DNA from: Roseicella aerolata
GTDB taxonomy: Bacteria > Pseudomonadota > Alphaproteobacteria > Acetobacterales > Acetobacteraceae
NCBI RefSeq assembly: GCF_020523605.1
Contig: NZ_JAJAQI010000054.1
Coordinates: 1-32,478 of the forward strand
DNA: 32,478 nt
Reading direction: 5' to 3'
Of the stretch, positions 1 through 7,477 are shown one piece after another. The translations under genes were made by a program, and so were the position numbers. Position 1 is the stretch's first letter, and each line of letters opens with the position of its first letter. Under the pieces are notes generated by a model. It saw nothing but the letters and a program-made list of their open reading frames with translations, had not been told where the DNA came from and made no database searches.

Positions 1-86
1 CCCGCCGTGATCGCCCCCAGATAGGCCGCGAACCGCGCCTCGCCCGTCCTCGGCCGCCTTGTCTGCCTCTCTACCATCCCCCACAT
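1..86 (-). CDS. Transposase N-terminus, partial (IS701-like)
   Basis: From the ATG at 86 (or a second in-frame ATG at 77) the minus strand is open to the window edge. The peptide includes the segment GEARFAAYLGAIT. Many IS701 transposases from Acetobacteraceae start with a similar 'ARF-AY' helix just before a GHADR motif, which would lie outside this window. Only about 28 residues are visible, so the catalytic DDE residues cannot be checked. It could also be an unrelated small protein. Its position immediately inside the point where the racemase homology stops supports a transposase. Confidence 0.35.
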   Translation of the reverse strand, partial: MWGMVERQTRRPRTGEARFAAYLGAITA

Positions 87-119
87 ATAGGAAGACCGGA
101 AAGCTTTGACACAGTAAGA
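1..119 (-). mobile_element. End of an insertion sequence (probable IS701-type), truncated by the window edge
   Basis: The left 119 bases do not continue the racemase reading frame that begins at 120. On the minus strand they hold a transposase-like start about 33 bases from the junction, the layout of a compact IS end. The join reads ...cagtaaga then CTAG. IS701-family elements commonly duplicate a 4-bp target of the YTAR type, and CTAG fits. The second target copy and the other IS end lie outside the window. The family is inferred from the short protein N-terminus and the target, not from a database match. Confidence 0.45.
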
Positions 120-617
120 CTAGGGGCCGAGGCGATCACGACCAACTGCGGCTTCCTCTCGCTCTTCCAGCAGGAGATCGCGGCGGCGGTCGGGGTGCCG
201 GTCGCCACCTCCTCCCTTTTGCAGGTCCCCTGGGTGCAGGCGACGCTGCCGCCGGGGAAGCGGGTCGGCGTGCTGACGGTCAGCAAGGGATCTCTGACGC
301 CGGCGCATCTGGAAGCGGCGGCGGTGCCGCTCGACACCCCCATCATGGGCACGGAGGGCGGCCGCGAGTTCTTCCGCGTGCTGATCAGGGCCGAGGCGGA
401 GGACATGGATGTCGCGCTCGCCGAGCAGGACATCCTGGAGGCCGGCCGGGCGCTGGTGGCGGCGTATCCGGAGGTCGGGGCCATTGTCCTAGAATGCACC
501 AACATGCCGCCCTATGCGGCGGTGCTGCAGGCGGCACTCGGCCTGCCGGTCTTCGATATCTATTCCCTGATCACCTGGTTCCATGCGGGGCTGCGGCCGC
601 GCCGCTTCGGGGCATGA
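120..617 (+). pseudogene. Asp/Glu racemase-family protein, 3' fragment cut by an IS
   Basis: The frame from 120 encodes the last ~165 residues of an aspartate/glutamate/hydantoin racemase-type protein. Both catalytic cysteine regions are visible: TTNCGF near the start of the fragment and ECTNMPPY near the end. The fragment closes with the usual FDIYSLITWFHAGL-type C-terminus. Family members are about 220-240 residues, so roughly the first 60-70 are missing. The frame stays open to the left of 120, but that translation (proline- and arginine-rich) does not resemble a racemase and coincides with the IS end. An internal ATG at 195 could start a shorter product lacking the first cysteine, which would be inactive. 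The gene is therefore most likely inactivated by insertion. Confidence 0.7.
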
Positions 618-897
618 CGCCGGGGTGAGACGGCTGCAGCAGCGGCATGACGGAGATGGGCGGCACCTCCGCCGCCTGCGGCCCGGCCGGCGCCACACCG
701 CAGGCGGGGCGCAGCGCCCCGCAGTCCCAGCGATGTCCGGCCGGCCGACCGGTCAGCGACCCGCCCGGCTCCCAGCGGCATTCGCAGAGCTTCTCGCCGA
801 AGCAGGCGACCATGCCCTCCCGCATCGGCGTACAGGCAGGTGGCGCCTCCGCAAGACCAGGGGTGGCGAGCAGGAGCAGCATGGGCAGCACGCGCAT
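571..897 (-). CDS. Small secreted six-cysteine protein, function unknown
   Basis: The 108-residue protein starts with a clear signal peptide (MRVLPMLLLLATPGLAEA, cleavage likely after residue 18). Six cysteines follow at about 22, 32, 38, 40, 59 and 66, enough for three disulfides in the periplasm. The compact part ends near residue 70. The rest is low-complexity proline/alanine sequence, and its last ~15 codons overlap the end of the racemase fragment on the other strand. I recognise no named family; similar short hypothetical proteins seem typical of Acetobacteraceae. The next gene on this strand, upstream, is the cold-shock protein, separated by a terminator. Confidence 0.65.
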   Translation of the reverse strand: MRVLPMLLLLATPGLAEAPPACTPMREGMVACFGEKLCECRWEPGGSLTGRPAGHRWDCGALRPACGVAPAGPQAAEVPPISVMPLLQPSHPGVMPRSGAAAAPHGTR

Positions 898-944
898 GGC
901 AGCAGGCTGCGCGCAACGGGTGAAGCAAGGCTGAAGCGAGATGC

Positions 945-975
945 AAAAAGGGCCCCGGCGCAGCGCCGGGGACCC
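945..975 (-). terminator. Rho-independent terminator of the cold-shock gene
   Basis: On the minus strand, CCCCGGCG-CTG-CGCCGGGG forms a perfect 8-bp stem with a 3-base loop (953-971 in plus coordinates). CCC and a run of five T follow. It lies about 50 bases after the stop of the cold-shock gene and ends its transcript before the small secreted-protein gene. Confidence 0.85.
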
Positions 976-1021
976 TCGCAGCAGCTGATCCGGCCGGGGC
1001 CAGGCCCGGCCGGAGCCAAGC

Positions 1022-1774
1022 CTATTTCAGGTTCACCGCCTGGCGGCCACGCTGGCCGTCCCGGACATCCAGCGAAACCTTCTCGCCCTGCTGAACATCC
1101 TGGCGCCCGGCGCGCTGCAGGACGGAGGAGTGCAGGAACACGTCCTGGCCGCCGTCTTCCGGCGTCACGAAGCCGAAGCCACGGACCTGGTCGAACCACT
1201 TCACCGTGCCGCTGACCGCATAGGTCGGGCCGCCGGCGTCGCGGTCGCCGAAGTCGCGACGCGGCGGACGGTCACCGAAGCCGCCCTGGCGCGGGCCACC
1301 GAAGCCGCCGCCGCCAGCGCCGAAGCCACCCTGCCGCGGGCCGCCGAAGCCGCCGCCGCCGAAGTCACGCCGCGGGGGACGGTCACCGAAGCCGCCGCCG
1401 CCGAAGTCGCGCCGCGGGGGACGGTCACCGAAGCCGCCGCCGCCGAAGTCGCGCCGCGGGGGACGATCACCGAAGCCGCCTTCCCGATAGGGGCGCCGTG
1501 CCGCGCCGGCCGCGGCCGCCCCGCCCTCACCGCGCCGCAGCTCGGTGATACGGGTGACCAAACGACGACCCTGGCGATCAGTGCCGATTTCGCAGACAAG
1601 CGTGTCGCCGGTGTCCGGCGGCTCGATCCCGGCCTCGGTAAGGGCCGAGGCATGGAAGAACACGTCCTGTCCGTCGGGCCCCAGCACGAAGCCGAAGCCC
1701 TTGCGGGCGTTGTACCACTTCACCTGGGCCTCGAGGGGCCCGGTACCGCCCTGCATATCGGTATCGGAAGGCAC
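1022..1774 (-). CDS. Two-domain cold-shock protein with Gly/Arg-rich repeat linker
   Basis: This 250-residue protein has two cold-shock (CSD) domains. The first spans about residues 15-80, with RNP1 KGFGFV and RNP2 DVFFH. The second spans about 184-250, with RGFGFV and DVFLH. The linker (about 82-182) holds three exact or near-exact 14-residue repeats GGFGDRPPRRDFGG, then GGFGGPRQ repeats and a partial fourth copy. Double-CSD proteins are known in alphaproteobacteria and bind single-stranded RNA or DNA in the cytoplasm. The RGG/FG-like linker may add RNA binding or drive condensation (inference). The start chosen is GTG at 1774, preceded by a GGA. An ATG at 1756 in the same frame is the alternative. 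Confidence 0.9.
   Translation of the reverse strand: MPSDTDMQGGTGPLEAQVKWYNARKGFGFVLGPDGQDVFFHASALTEAGIEPPDTGDTLVCEIGTDRQGRRLVTRITELRRGEGGAAAAGAARRPYREGGFGDRPPRRDFGGGGFGDRPPRRDFGGGGFGDRPPRRDFGGGGFGGPRQGGFGAGGGGFGGPRQGGFGDRPPRRDFGDRDAGGPTYAVSGTVKWFDQVRGFGFVTPEDGGQDVFLHSSVLQRAGRQDVQQGEKVSLDVRDGQRGRQAVNLK
1355..1480 (-). repeat. Tandem 42-bp repeat, three copies, inside the cold-shock gene
   Basis: Three head-to-tail 42-bp units encode GGFGDRPPRRDFGG at residues 99-140. A diverged partial copy lies further downstream. The DNA units are nearly identical, differing only in a few bases, so slippage or recombination could change the copy number in frame. Confidence 0.85.
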
Positions 1775-1873
1775 TTGCTGTTAGTTCCGTATCTAGTGTC
1801 GAGCGGCCGCACGGGGATGCGGGGCCGCTACCGATGAGCATGACACCCCCCGGCCGCTAAAGCGAGCGCGAAA
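1775..1873 (-). promoter_or_regulatory. Leader region of the cold-shock gene with a hairpin
   Basis: The 99 bases between the oxidoreductase stop and the cold-shock start contain AGCGGCC (1802-1808) paired with GGCCGCT (1823-1829), a 7-bp stem with a 14-base loop. A third CGGCCGCT copy at 1851-1858 could compete for pairing. Cold-shock mRNAs often have structured, temperature-sensitive leaders. A similar role here is inference, and no clear -35/-10 pair is visible. Confidence 0.35.
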
Positions 1874-3160
1874 TCAGCGGAAGCGACCGGGGGCGTAGGG
1901 CCGCGGGTCCAGCTCCGGCGATTGGCCACCCAGCATCTGCGCGACGAGCCGCGCCGTGCGCGGGCCCGCCACCAGACCGACATGGCCATGGCCGAAGGCA
2001 TGCACAATATCAGGAGTCCCGCTTGATGGCCCGATGCAGGGCAGCCCGTCCGGCATGCTGGGACGGTGGCCCATCCAGACCTTTACCCGCTCCGGCGGCA
2101 GGTCGCGCGGCAGGCCGGGGAAGCTGCGCAGCAGATGGTCACGAAGAATTTCAGCCCGCTTCCAGTTCGGTGCGGCGGCAAGACCGGCGATCTCCACCTG
2201 CCCGGCGCAGCGCAGGCCGCGATTCGTCAGGGTAATGGACATCTTGCCGTCCGAGGGCATCAGCGGCGTGCGCGGGCCGATCTCCACTCCTTCCAACATG
2301 GCGTGGTAGCCGCGCTCCGTCTCCAGCGGCAGCCGGTCCCCTGCCGCGGCGGCCAGCGCGCGGGAATGCGCGCCGGCGCTGATGACGGCACGGTCGGCCG
2401 CGATCTCGCCCGTCTCAGTCCGCACCGCGCGCAGGCGCCCGCCCTCGATCCGGAAGCCGGTGGCGCGCGCGGCGACACGGCTGGCGCCGAGGGATTCCGC
2501 CAACGCGACCAGCGCGGCGACATAGGCGCCGGGATCGCGACAATGCCCGCCTTCTTCGACCAGCGCGGCGAAGCCGTAGCGCCGGTCGAGTAACGGCTCG
2601 CGCTGGCGCAGTTCCTCGGCCGAGAGCTCGAGCCATTCGATCCCGACCTGGCGGCGGATGCGCCAGGCCATTGCCTCGGCCTCGAACTCGGCCCGCGAGG
2701 GATAGATGTACATGAGCCCGCGCCGCTCGATCAGCCCGCCGACGCCGGCCTCCTCGGCAAGGGCGGCATGCAGCGCCGGCGCGTCCTTCAGCAGGGCGCG
2801 AAGCGCGACCGCGGTGCGCGCGACCTTCGCCTCGGTCCAGCCGGAGAGCAGGTAGCGCGCCAGCCAGGGCAGGACGCGCGGCAGGTAGCGCCAGCGGATG
2901 GCGAGCGGCCCGAGCGGATCGGCGATGAAGCCCGGCACCTTCTTCCACAGCCCGGGCACCGCCGGCGGGATGACGGACATGGGGCTCAGCCAGCAGCCAT
3001 TGCCGTAGCTTGCCGCCTGCTCCCCGCCCGGCGTGCCGGGCTCCAGGATGGTGACCCGATGCCCGTCCCTCAGCAGGGCAAGCGCGGTGCAGGCGCCGAC
3101 GATGCCGGCGCCAATGATGACCGTGTGCAAGCCCTCGCGCGGCCGATCGGACGCGGTCAT
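1874..3160 (-). CDS. FAD-dependent oxidoreductase, D-amino-acid dehydrogenase (DadA)-like
   Basis: The 428-residue protein has an N-terminal FAD-binding Rossmann motif (VIIGAGIVGACTA, about residues 14-26, with E40 as the ribose-binding acid). Its C-terminus, near HRPSMPDGLPCIGP and FGHGHVGL, has the DAO-family FAD/substrate signature seen in DadA. Such enzymes oxidise D-amino acids or related amines at the membrane or in the cytosol; the substrate cannot be read from sequence. The start is the ATG at 3160, which overlaps the stop of the upstream isomerase by ATGA, so the two are translationally coupled. The frame is open further upstream, but that stretch belongs to the isomerase gene in another frame. 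Confidence 0.88.
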   Translation of the reverse strand: MTASDRPREGLHTVIIGAGIVGACTALALLRDGHRVTILEPGTPGGEQAASYGNGCWLSPMSVIPPAVPGLWKKVPGFIADPLGPLAIRWRYLPRVLPWLARYLLSGWTEAKVARTAVALRALLKDAPALHAALAEEAGVGGLIERRGLMYIYPSRAEFEAEAMAWRIRRQVGIEWLELSAEELRQREPLLDRRYGFAALVEEGGHCRDPGAYVAALVALAESLGASRVAARATGFRIEGGRLRAVRTETGEIAADRAVISAGAHSRALAAAAGDRLPLETERGYHAMLEGVEIGPRTPLMPSDGKMSITLTNRGLRCAGQVEIAGLAAAPNWKRAEILRDHLLRSFPGLPRDLPPERVKVWMGHRPSMPDGLPCIGPSSGTPDIVHAFGHGHVGLVAGPRTARLVAQMLGGQSPELDPRPYAPGRFR

Positions 3161-3777
3161 GGCGTCTGCACCGCCTCGCCGGCCAGCGCCTTCTCCAGGA
3201 AGAAGAGCCGGTCCTGGCCCCAGAGCCAGAGGTCGCCGAAGAAGAAAGTCGGGCTGCCGAAGACGCCGCGCGCGACCGCCTCGGCGTTGTTGCGGTCCCA
3301 CTCGGCGCGGATGGCGGGGCTCTCCTCCTCCGCCACCAGCGTGGCGCCCGGCAGACCGAGGGCATCGCCGATCGCCGCCCGTACCTCCGGCAGGGCGATG
3401 TCGCGCTCCTCCACCCAGAGCGCGGTCAGGATGGCATGGGAGAGCGCCTGCGCATCCAGCCCGCGCGCCTGGGCCGCCATCACCATCCGCCCGGCCGGGC
3501 GCTGGTCCGCCGGTGGATAGTGCCGCGGCTTCAGGACAAGCGGCATGCCGAGGTGCCGCCGCCAGCGGTCCAGTTCCAGCGCGTGGTAGTCCTGCCGCGG
3601 CTGCGGCCTGGTGCGGAGCGGGATACCGCCGGTCTGTGGAATCACCAGCGGGAAGTCATAGGGCCGCAGCGCCACCCGCACGCCATGCCGGTCGGTGATC
3701 GCCCGCAGCTGCGGGGCGGCGAAATACATCCAGGGGCTGGAGAGGGTGTAGAAGCACTCGACCACGCGCTCGGTCAT
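3157..3777 (-). CDS. 2-hydroxychromene-2-carboxylate isomerase-like (DsbA family, GST kappa-type)
   Basis: The 206-residue protein starts with the thioredoxin-fold segment FYTLSSPWMYFAAPQL, where Ser replaces the DsbA cysteine. It ends with GVFGSPTFFFGDLWLWGQDRL, the family's cis-Pro and C-terminal signature. HCCA isomerases use glutathione to isomerise aromatic ring-cleavage products, but many family members have unknown substrates. The ATG at 3777 was chosen because AAGGA lies at the right distance upstream. The in-frame extension to 3894 is arginine-rich and runs towards the next gene. The 4-base overlap with the DadA-like gene suggests a two-gene catabolic operon. No other aromatic-degradation gene is nearby. 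Confidence 0.85.
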   Translation of the reverse strand: MTERVVECFYTLSSPWMYFAAPQLRAITDRHGVRVALRPYDFPLVIPQTGGIPLRTRPQPRQDYHALELDRWRRHLGMPLVLKPRHYPPADQRPAGRMVMAAQARGLDAQALSHAILTALWVEERDIALPEVRAAIGDALGLPGATLVAEEESPAIRAEWDRNNAEAVARGVFGSPTFFFGDLWLWGQDRLFFLEKALAGEAVQTP

Positions 3778-3844
3778 CGGCGATTCCTTGCAGCGCGGCG
3801 AGCATAGGCGGCCGCCGCCGCGCCGCAACCGGAACCCCCGAGCC

Positions 3845-4249
3845 TCAGCCCTTCTGCACCCGCCCGGGATCGCTGCCCGCGAGCAGCGAGACATGCGCCG
3901 AGACGACCTTCCAGCCGACCTCCGGCAGCCGCACCATGATCTTCGTCTCCCGCCCGATCAGCCCACTGTCGGTGCGCTGGTACTCCAGATGGGTGCAGGC
4001 GAAATCCCGGCCGAAGGTGGTGATGTGCACGCGGCGTGTTGCCCGCGGCGCATAGCGGGCGATGCCTGCGCGGAAGGCGCGGATCGCCTCGATGCCGTAG
4101 AGGATCTCGGTGGTGCCGAAGCGCACGGTGCGCGGGTCGGCCCAGAAGCTATCGTCCAGGACAGCGGTGTCGTTCTCGGCAATCGCCCGCTCGTAGCGGT
4201 CGAAGACGGCGCGGGCCTCGGTGGTCACCGCCGGGTCGTCGATCTGCAT
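3845..4249 (-). CDS. hpxZ: HpxZ/AtzH-like protein (SnoaL/NTF2-like fold)
   Basis: The 134-residue protein matches the AtzH-like/oxalurate-catabolism HpxZ family: DP-V-EA-AVFDRYE near the start, FWADPRTVRFGTTEILYG in the middle and a KIMVRLPEVGWKVVSAHVS strand near the end. HpxZ is encoded with oxalurate and purine-degradation genes in enterobacteria. AtzH-like relatives accompany amidases such as AtzE. No amidase is in this window, so the partner must be elsewhere or the role differs. It sits 67 bases upstream of the isomerase gene on the same strand and may start that operon. The intergenic region with the divergent glycosidase gene probably holds both promoters. Confidence 0.75.
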   Translation of the reverse strand: MQIDDPAVTTEARAVFDRYERAIAENDTAVLDDSFWADPRTVRFGTTEILYGIEAIRAFRAGIARYAPRATRRVHITTFGRDFACTHLEYQRTDSGLIGRETKIMVRLPEVGWKVVSAHVSLLAGSDPGRVQKG

Positions 4250-4384
4250 GGGGGAAGGCTCCTCGTCAGCGTGGCGAGGATGCCGGGCCAGGCAGGCGGC
4301 AGCAAAAATGACATGGAGTTAATGTGCGTTTGCTCACGATATACTGAATACAATGCGACATCACGTTTTCTTGGGACCCGCCCG
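4250..4384. promoter_or_regulatory. Divergent promoter region, hpxZ-like / GH1-like
   Basis: This 135-base divergent gap is noticeably AT-richer than its surroundings around 4301-4360. A TATACT hexamer at 4340-4345 could be the -10 of the glycosidase gene. No convincing -35 lies 16-18 bases upstream, so an activator may be needed. No obvious operator palindrome is seen. Confidence 0.35.
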
Positions 4385-5656
4385 ATGCTGGACGCCCTCT
4401 CGCCCATGCCTGCCGCGCCGATCTCGCTCCATGCCCTGGCCTCCCAGGGGTTCCTTTTCGCCACCGGCATCGAGAACAGCGCCCCGACCATCCAGGGCGG
4501 CCGGATCCGGCGCGACCAGATGGCCGAGTGCGGCCATTACGACCGCTGGAAGCAAGACCTGGCCCTGGTGAAGGATCTCGGGTGCGGCGTCCTGCGCTAC
4601 GGCCCGCAGTTCCACACCACACTGCGGGCGCCCGGGCTGCATGACTGGGCCTTCGCCGACGAGACCTTCGCGGAGGTGCGGCGCCTCGGCATCGTCCCGG
4701 TGGTCGATCTCTGCCATTTCGGCGTGCCGGACTTCATCGGCGACTTCCAGAACCCGGACTTCCCGCAGCTCTTTGCCGACTACGCCCGGGCCTTCGCCGC
4801 CCGCTTCCCCTGGGTGCAGCTCTACACCCCGGTGAACGAGATGTTCATCACCGCAGTCTTCTCGGCCAAGTACGGCTGGTGGAACGAGCAGCGGCACGAC
4901 GACCGCAGCTATGTCACCGCTATCAGGAACATCGTCCGCGCCAATGTCATGGCCATGCAGGCCATCGTGCAGATCCGCCCGGACGCCATCTTCATCCAGT
5001 CCGAATCGACCGAGCATTTCCACCCGGAATGCCCGCTCGCCCTGCCGCATGCCGAGCACCGCAATGCCGAGCGCTTCCTGACGCTCGATCTGAACTACGG
5101 CCGGCGCGTCTGCTCCTCGATGTACGAGTACCTCATGGACAACGGCATGACGCGGGAGGAGTACCATTTCTTCCAGCGCTCGGCCCCGGCGCTGAAGCGC
5201 CACTGCATCATGGGCAATGACTGGTACGTCACCAACGAGCACCTGATCGGCGGCGATGGCCACAGCCGCTGGGCCGGCGAGGTCTTCGGCTACGACACCG
5301 TGACGCGCGACTACCACGCCCGCTACGGCCTGCCGGTGATGCACACCGAGACCAACATGGACGAGGGCCCGCGCGGCGACGAGGCGGAGCGCTGGCTCTG
5401 GAAGCAGTGGTCCGGGATCATGCGCCTGCGCCGGGATGGCGTGCCGGTGCTGGGCTTCACCTGGTATTCGCTGACCGACCAGATCGACTGGAACCACGCC
5501 CTGCGGGAGCAGCGGGGCGACGTGAACCCGCGCGGGCTCTTCGACCTCGATCGCAACATCCGCACCGTGGGCAAGGCGTACAAGCGGCTGATCGAGACCT
5601 GGAAGCCGGTCCTGCAGGCCGAGAGCCACTGCCTGACGCTGCCGGTCAGCGCCTGA
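4385..5656 (+). CDS. Glycoside hydrolase family 1-like protein
   Basis: The 423-residue protein has the (beta/alpha)8 layout of GH1. The acid/base glutamate is in YTPVNEMF (E152), where the usual NEP is NEM. The likely nucleophile is E322 in MHTETNMD, where classical GH1 enzymes have I/V-TENG. FTWYSLTDQIDWNHAL near the end matches the GH1 aglycone-side WS-x-DN-W region only loosely. These changes suggest a divergent GH1 branch whose sugar substrate cannot be predicted. No signal peptide is seen, so it is cytoplasmic. The start is the ATG at 4385; the frame is open further upstream, but that part is antisense to the HpxZ-like gene. It is a single-gene unit facing folE. Confidence 0.85.
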   Translation: MLDALSPMPAAPISLHALASQGFLFATGIENSAPTIQGGRIRRDQMAECGHYDRWKQDLALVKDLGCGVLRYGPQFHTTLRAPGLHDWAFADETFAEVRRLGIVPVVDLCHFGVPDFIGDFQNPDFPQLFADYARAFAARFPWVQLYTPVNEMFITAVFSAKYGWWNEQRHDDRSYVTAIRNIVRANVMAMQAIVQIRPDAIFIQSESTEHFHPECPLALPHAEHRNAERFLTLDLNYGRRVCSSMYEYLMDNGMTREEYHFFQRSAPALKRHCIMGNDWYVTNEHLIGGDGHSRWAGEVFGYDTVTRDYHARYGLPVMHTETNMDEGPRGDEAERWLWKQWSGIMRLRRDGVPVLGFTWYSLTDQIDWNHALREQRGDVNPRGLFDLDRNIRTVGKAYKRLIETWKPVLQAESHCLTLPVSA

Positions 5657-5663
5657 AGGCGAT

Positions 5664-5687
5664 GCGGGGGAGCATCCCCTCCCCCGC
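5664..5687. terminator. Hairpin between convergent glycosidase and folE genes
   Basis: GCGGGGGAG (5664-5672) pairs perfectly with CTCCCCCGC (5679-5687) around a 6-base loop. It lies 8 bases after the glycosidase stop and 21 bases from the folE stop. No T-run follows on either strand, so it is a likely but non-canonical bidirectional terminator or 3'-end stabiliser. Confidence 0.6.
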
Positions 5688-5708
5688 GCGCCTCTCGATT
5701 CCGACGGG

Positions 5709-6317
5709 TCAGCCCTTCCCGATCAGGGCCATCAGTTCCCGGCGGGTGTTCGGATCGTCGCGGAAGGCGCCGAGCATCCGGCTGGTCACCATGCTCGCGC
5801 CATGCTGGTGCACGCCGCGCGTCGTCATGCACTGATGCTCGCTCTCGATCACCACGGCGACGCCACGCGGCTGCAGCACCGCCTCGATCGTATTGGCGAT
5901 CTGCGCCGTCAGCTTCTCCTGGATTTGCAGCCGCTTCGAATAGGCGTGCACCACGCGCGCCAGCTTGCTGATGCCGACGACGCGATGCGCCGGCAGATAG
6001 GCCACATGCGCGACACCGATGATCGGCACCATGTGATGCTCGCAATAGCTCTCCAGCCGGATGTCCTTGAGCAGGACGATCTCGTCGTAACCCTCGGTCT
6101 CGGCGAAGGTCCGCTCCAGCACCGCGACCGGGTCGATGGCGTAGCCGGCGAAGAACTCCTCATAGGACCGCACCACCCGCGCCGGCGTGTCCAGCAGCCC
6201 CTCCCGCGCCGGATCATCGCCGGCCCAGCGCAGCAGCGTGCGGACGGCCGACTCGGCCTCCGCGCGGCTCGGACGGTCCGGCAATATGGGCGCCTCGGCG
6301 AGTGGCTTGGCCTTCAT
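5709..6317 (-). CDS. folE: GTP cyclohydrolase I
   Basis: The 202-residue enzyme converts GTP to 7,8-dihydroneopterin triphosphate, the first step of folate (and queuosine-precursor) synthesis in the cytoplasm. The zinc ligands are visible: C92 and H95 in YCEHHMVPI and C163 in [16 protein letters not shown]. The start is the ATG at 6317, preceded by GGGAGG on the minus strand. The frame is open upstream to 6500, but that stretch is arginine-rich and lacks family similarity. It is transcribed alone towards the convergent glycosidase gene. It does not replace the GTP cyclohydrolase II needed for riboflavin. Confidence 0.96.
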   Translation of the reverse strand: MKAKPLAEAPILPDRPSRAEAESAVRTLLRWAGDDPAREGLLDTPARVVRSYEEFFAGYAIDPVAVLERTFAETEGYDEIVLLKDIRLESYCEHHMVPIIGVAHVAYLPAHRVVGISKLARVVHAYSKRLQIQEKLTAQIANTIEAVLQPRGVAVVIESEHQCMTTRGVHQHGASMVTSRMLGAFRDDPNTRRELMALIGKG

Positions 6318-6588
6318 CGCAACCTCCCTGGCGTGGATCGACACGACTGGGGCGCAACGCAGGGACCGGGCCGGGTATCCCGCAGCGCAGCGCCCGGGCA
6401 GCCTCGTCCCCCCTCGCCGGTGCCGGAGATGGCCCGGCGGACGCGCCGGCACGGGTCGGAAGCGGCTTGACCGAGCGGGAGACATGATCACCTGGGGCAT
6501 CCAACCGTCCAGTGATCATGGACGGGACGGCCCAGTCTCGCTTCCGGCGATCCGCCCCGGGCGCGACGCAGAGGTGCCGCGCTGCCGG
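6318..6588 (-). promoter_or_regulatory. folE upstream region with long bulged inverted repeat
   Basis: This 271-base gap between merR and folE holds one strong structure. CATGATCACCTGG (6483-6495) pairs with CCAGTGATCATG (6509-6520), 12 bp with a single bulged base and a 13-base loop. It lies 166 bases upstream of the folE start and 69 bases past the merR-like stop, so it could end the merR transcript or be an operator. No T-run follows. A tRNA-Pro, which often follows merR in related genomes, is not seen. Confidence 0.45.
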
Positions 6589-6987
6589 CTACCGCCCGGC
6601 GAGGGCGTGCAACTCCTCGGCCAGTTCCTCCAATTCCTCCAGCACCGCCCGCAGGCTGCCGGCGGCGGGTTCCGCCTCGATCGGGGGCAGTTCCGTCTCG
6701 CCCTCGGCCAGCCCGCCCTCGCGCAGCAGTCGTTGTACGCCCTTGATGGTATAACCTTGGGTGTAGAGCAGATCGGCGATGCGCCGGAGCAGCGCGATGT
6801 CCTCCGGCCGGTAGTAGCGGCGGCCGCCGCCGCGCTTCAGTGGCTTGAGCTGGGGAAACTTCGTCTCCCAGAAGCGCAGGACGTGCTGCGGGATGTGCAG
6901 GTCGTCCGCCACTTCGGAGATGGTCCGGAAGGCGGTCGGCGCCTTGCGGGCGCGCAGCCGCCCGGCCTCGCTCGGGTCGTCGCTCAT
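6589..6987 (-). CDS. MerR-family transcriptional regulator
   Basis: The 132-residue protein has an N-terminal MerR winged helix-turn-helix (about residues 20-90). It includes [11 protein letters not shown], the [18 protein letters not shown] segment and the [14 protein letters not shown] wing. The C-terminus is a short glutamate-rich helix ([14 protein letters not shown]), probably a dimerising coiled coil, with no cysteines for metal sensing. The FWETKFPQL variant is typical of the MerR proteins next to ihfA in alphaproteobacteria. The ATG at 6987 has AAGGG upstream. A GTG at 7014, 8 bases past the ihfA stop, would add nine residues. Confidence 0.9.
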   Translation of the reverse strand: MSDDPSEAGRLRARKAPTAFRTISEVADDLHIPQHVLRFWETKFPQLKPLKRGGGRRYYRPEDIALLRRIADLLYTQGYTIKGVQRLLREGGLAEGETELPPIEAEPAAGSLRAVLEELEELAEELHALAGR

Positions 6988-7021
6988 GCCCGGCCCTTGC
7001 GATGAATCCGGCACCCCGGCG

Positions 7022-7336
7022 TCACGCCTCGCTATCCCCGCGCGGCACCGGCTGGCCGTTGATGCGGGCCTTCAACACCTGGGAGGGACGGAAGGACAGC
7101 ACCTTGCGCGGCATGATCGGCACTTCGACGCCGGTCTTCGGATTGCGCCCGACCCGCTGGCCCTTCTGGCGCACCATGAAGGTGCCGAAGGCGGATATCT
7201 TCACGGGCTGGCCTTCCTCGAGCGCCCTGGCCATGCGTTCCAGCACGGCCTCCAGCAGGGCGGCGGATTCGTTCCGCGACAGCCCCACCTGATTGTAGAT
7301 CGCCTCAGCAAGGCTGGCGCGCGTCAGCGTGTTCAT
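7022..7336 (-). CDS. ihfA: Integration host factor subunit alpha
   Basis: The 104-residue HU/IHF-fold protein starts [20 protein letters not shown], carries the [23 protein letters not shown] arm region with the intercalating proline in NPKTG, and ends in a short acidic tail. IHF-alpha pairs with IHF-beta (not in this window) to bend DNA in recombination, replication and transcription. The TRASLAEA N-terminus and the plsX-fabH-ihfA-merR order distinguish it from HU. The gap to fabH is 141 bases, so it may have its own promoter in addition to operon read-through. Confidence 0.95.
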   Translation of the reverse strand: MNTLTRASLAEAIYNQVGLSRNESAALLEAVLERMARALEEGQPVKISAFGTFMVRQKGQRVGRNPKTGVEVPIMPRKVLSFRPSQVLKARINGQPVPRGDSEA

Positions 7337-7477
7337 GCCGCAACTGGTTCCCGCAAGCCCTTATCGGGATTAGGAAACCTGTATCGGTTCTGAGGGTCAA
7401 GCGCGGCATGGCCGCTGTCGCCGGAATGCCACGAGGCCGAGCCACACAGTGGCAATCCGGCCACAAATGCCGTTTGC

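Noticed and set aside
1355-1480. CRISPR-like repeat array
   Set aside because: The 42-bp units are contiguous with no spacers and encode an in-frame protein repeat.
4361-5629. A minus-strand open frame of 422 codons
   Set aside because: It lies wholly antisense to the GH1-like gene, whose catalytic motifs are clear. The peptide has a His/Val/Asp-rich antisense composition.
6318-6588. tRNA-Pro downstream of merR
   Set aside because: It is common in related gene orders, but there is no D-loop (TGGTAGCGC) or T-loop (GGTTCGAATCC) consensus here.
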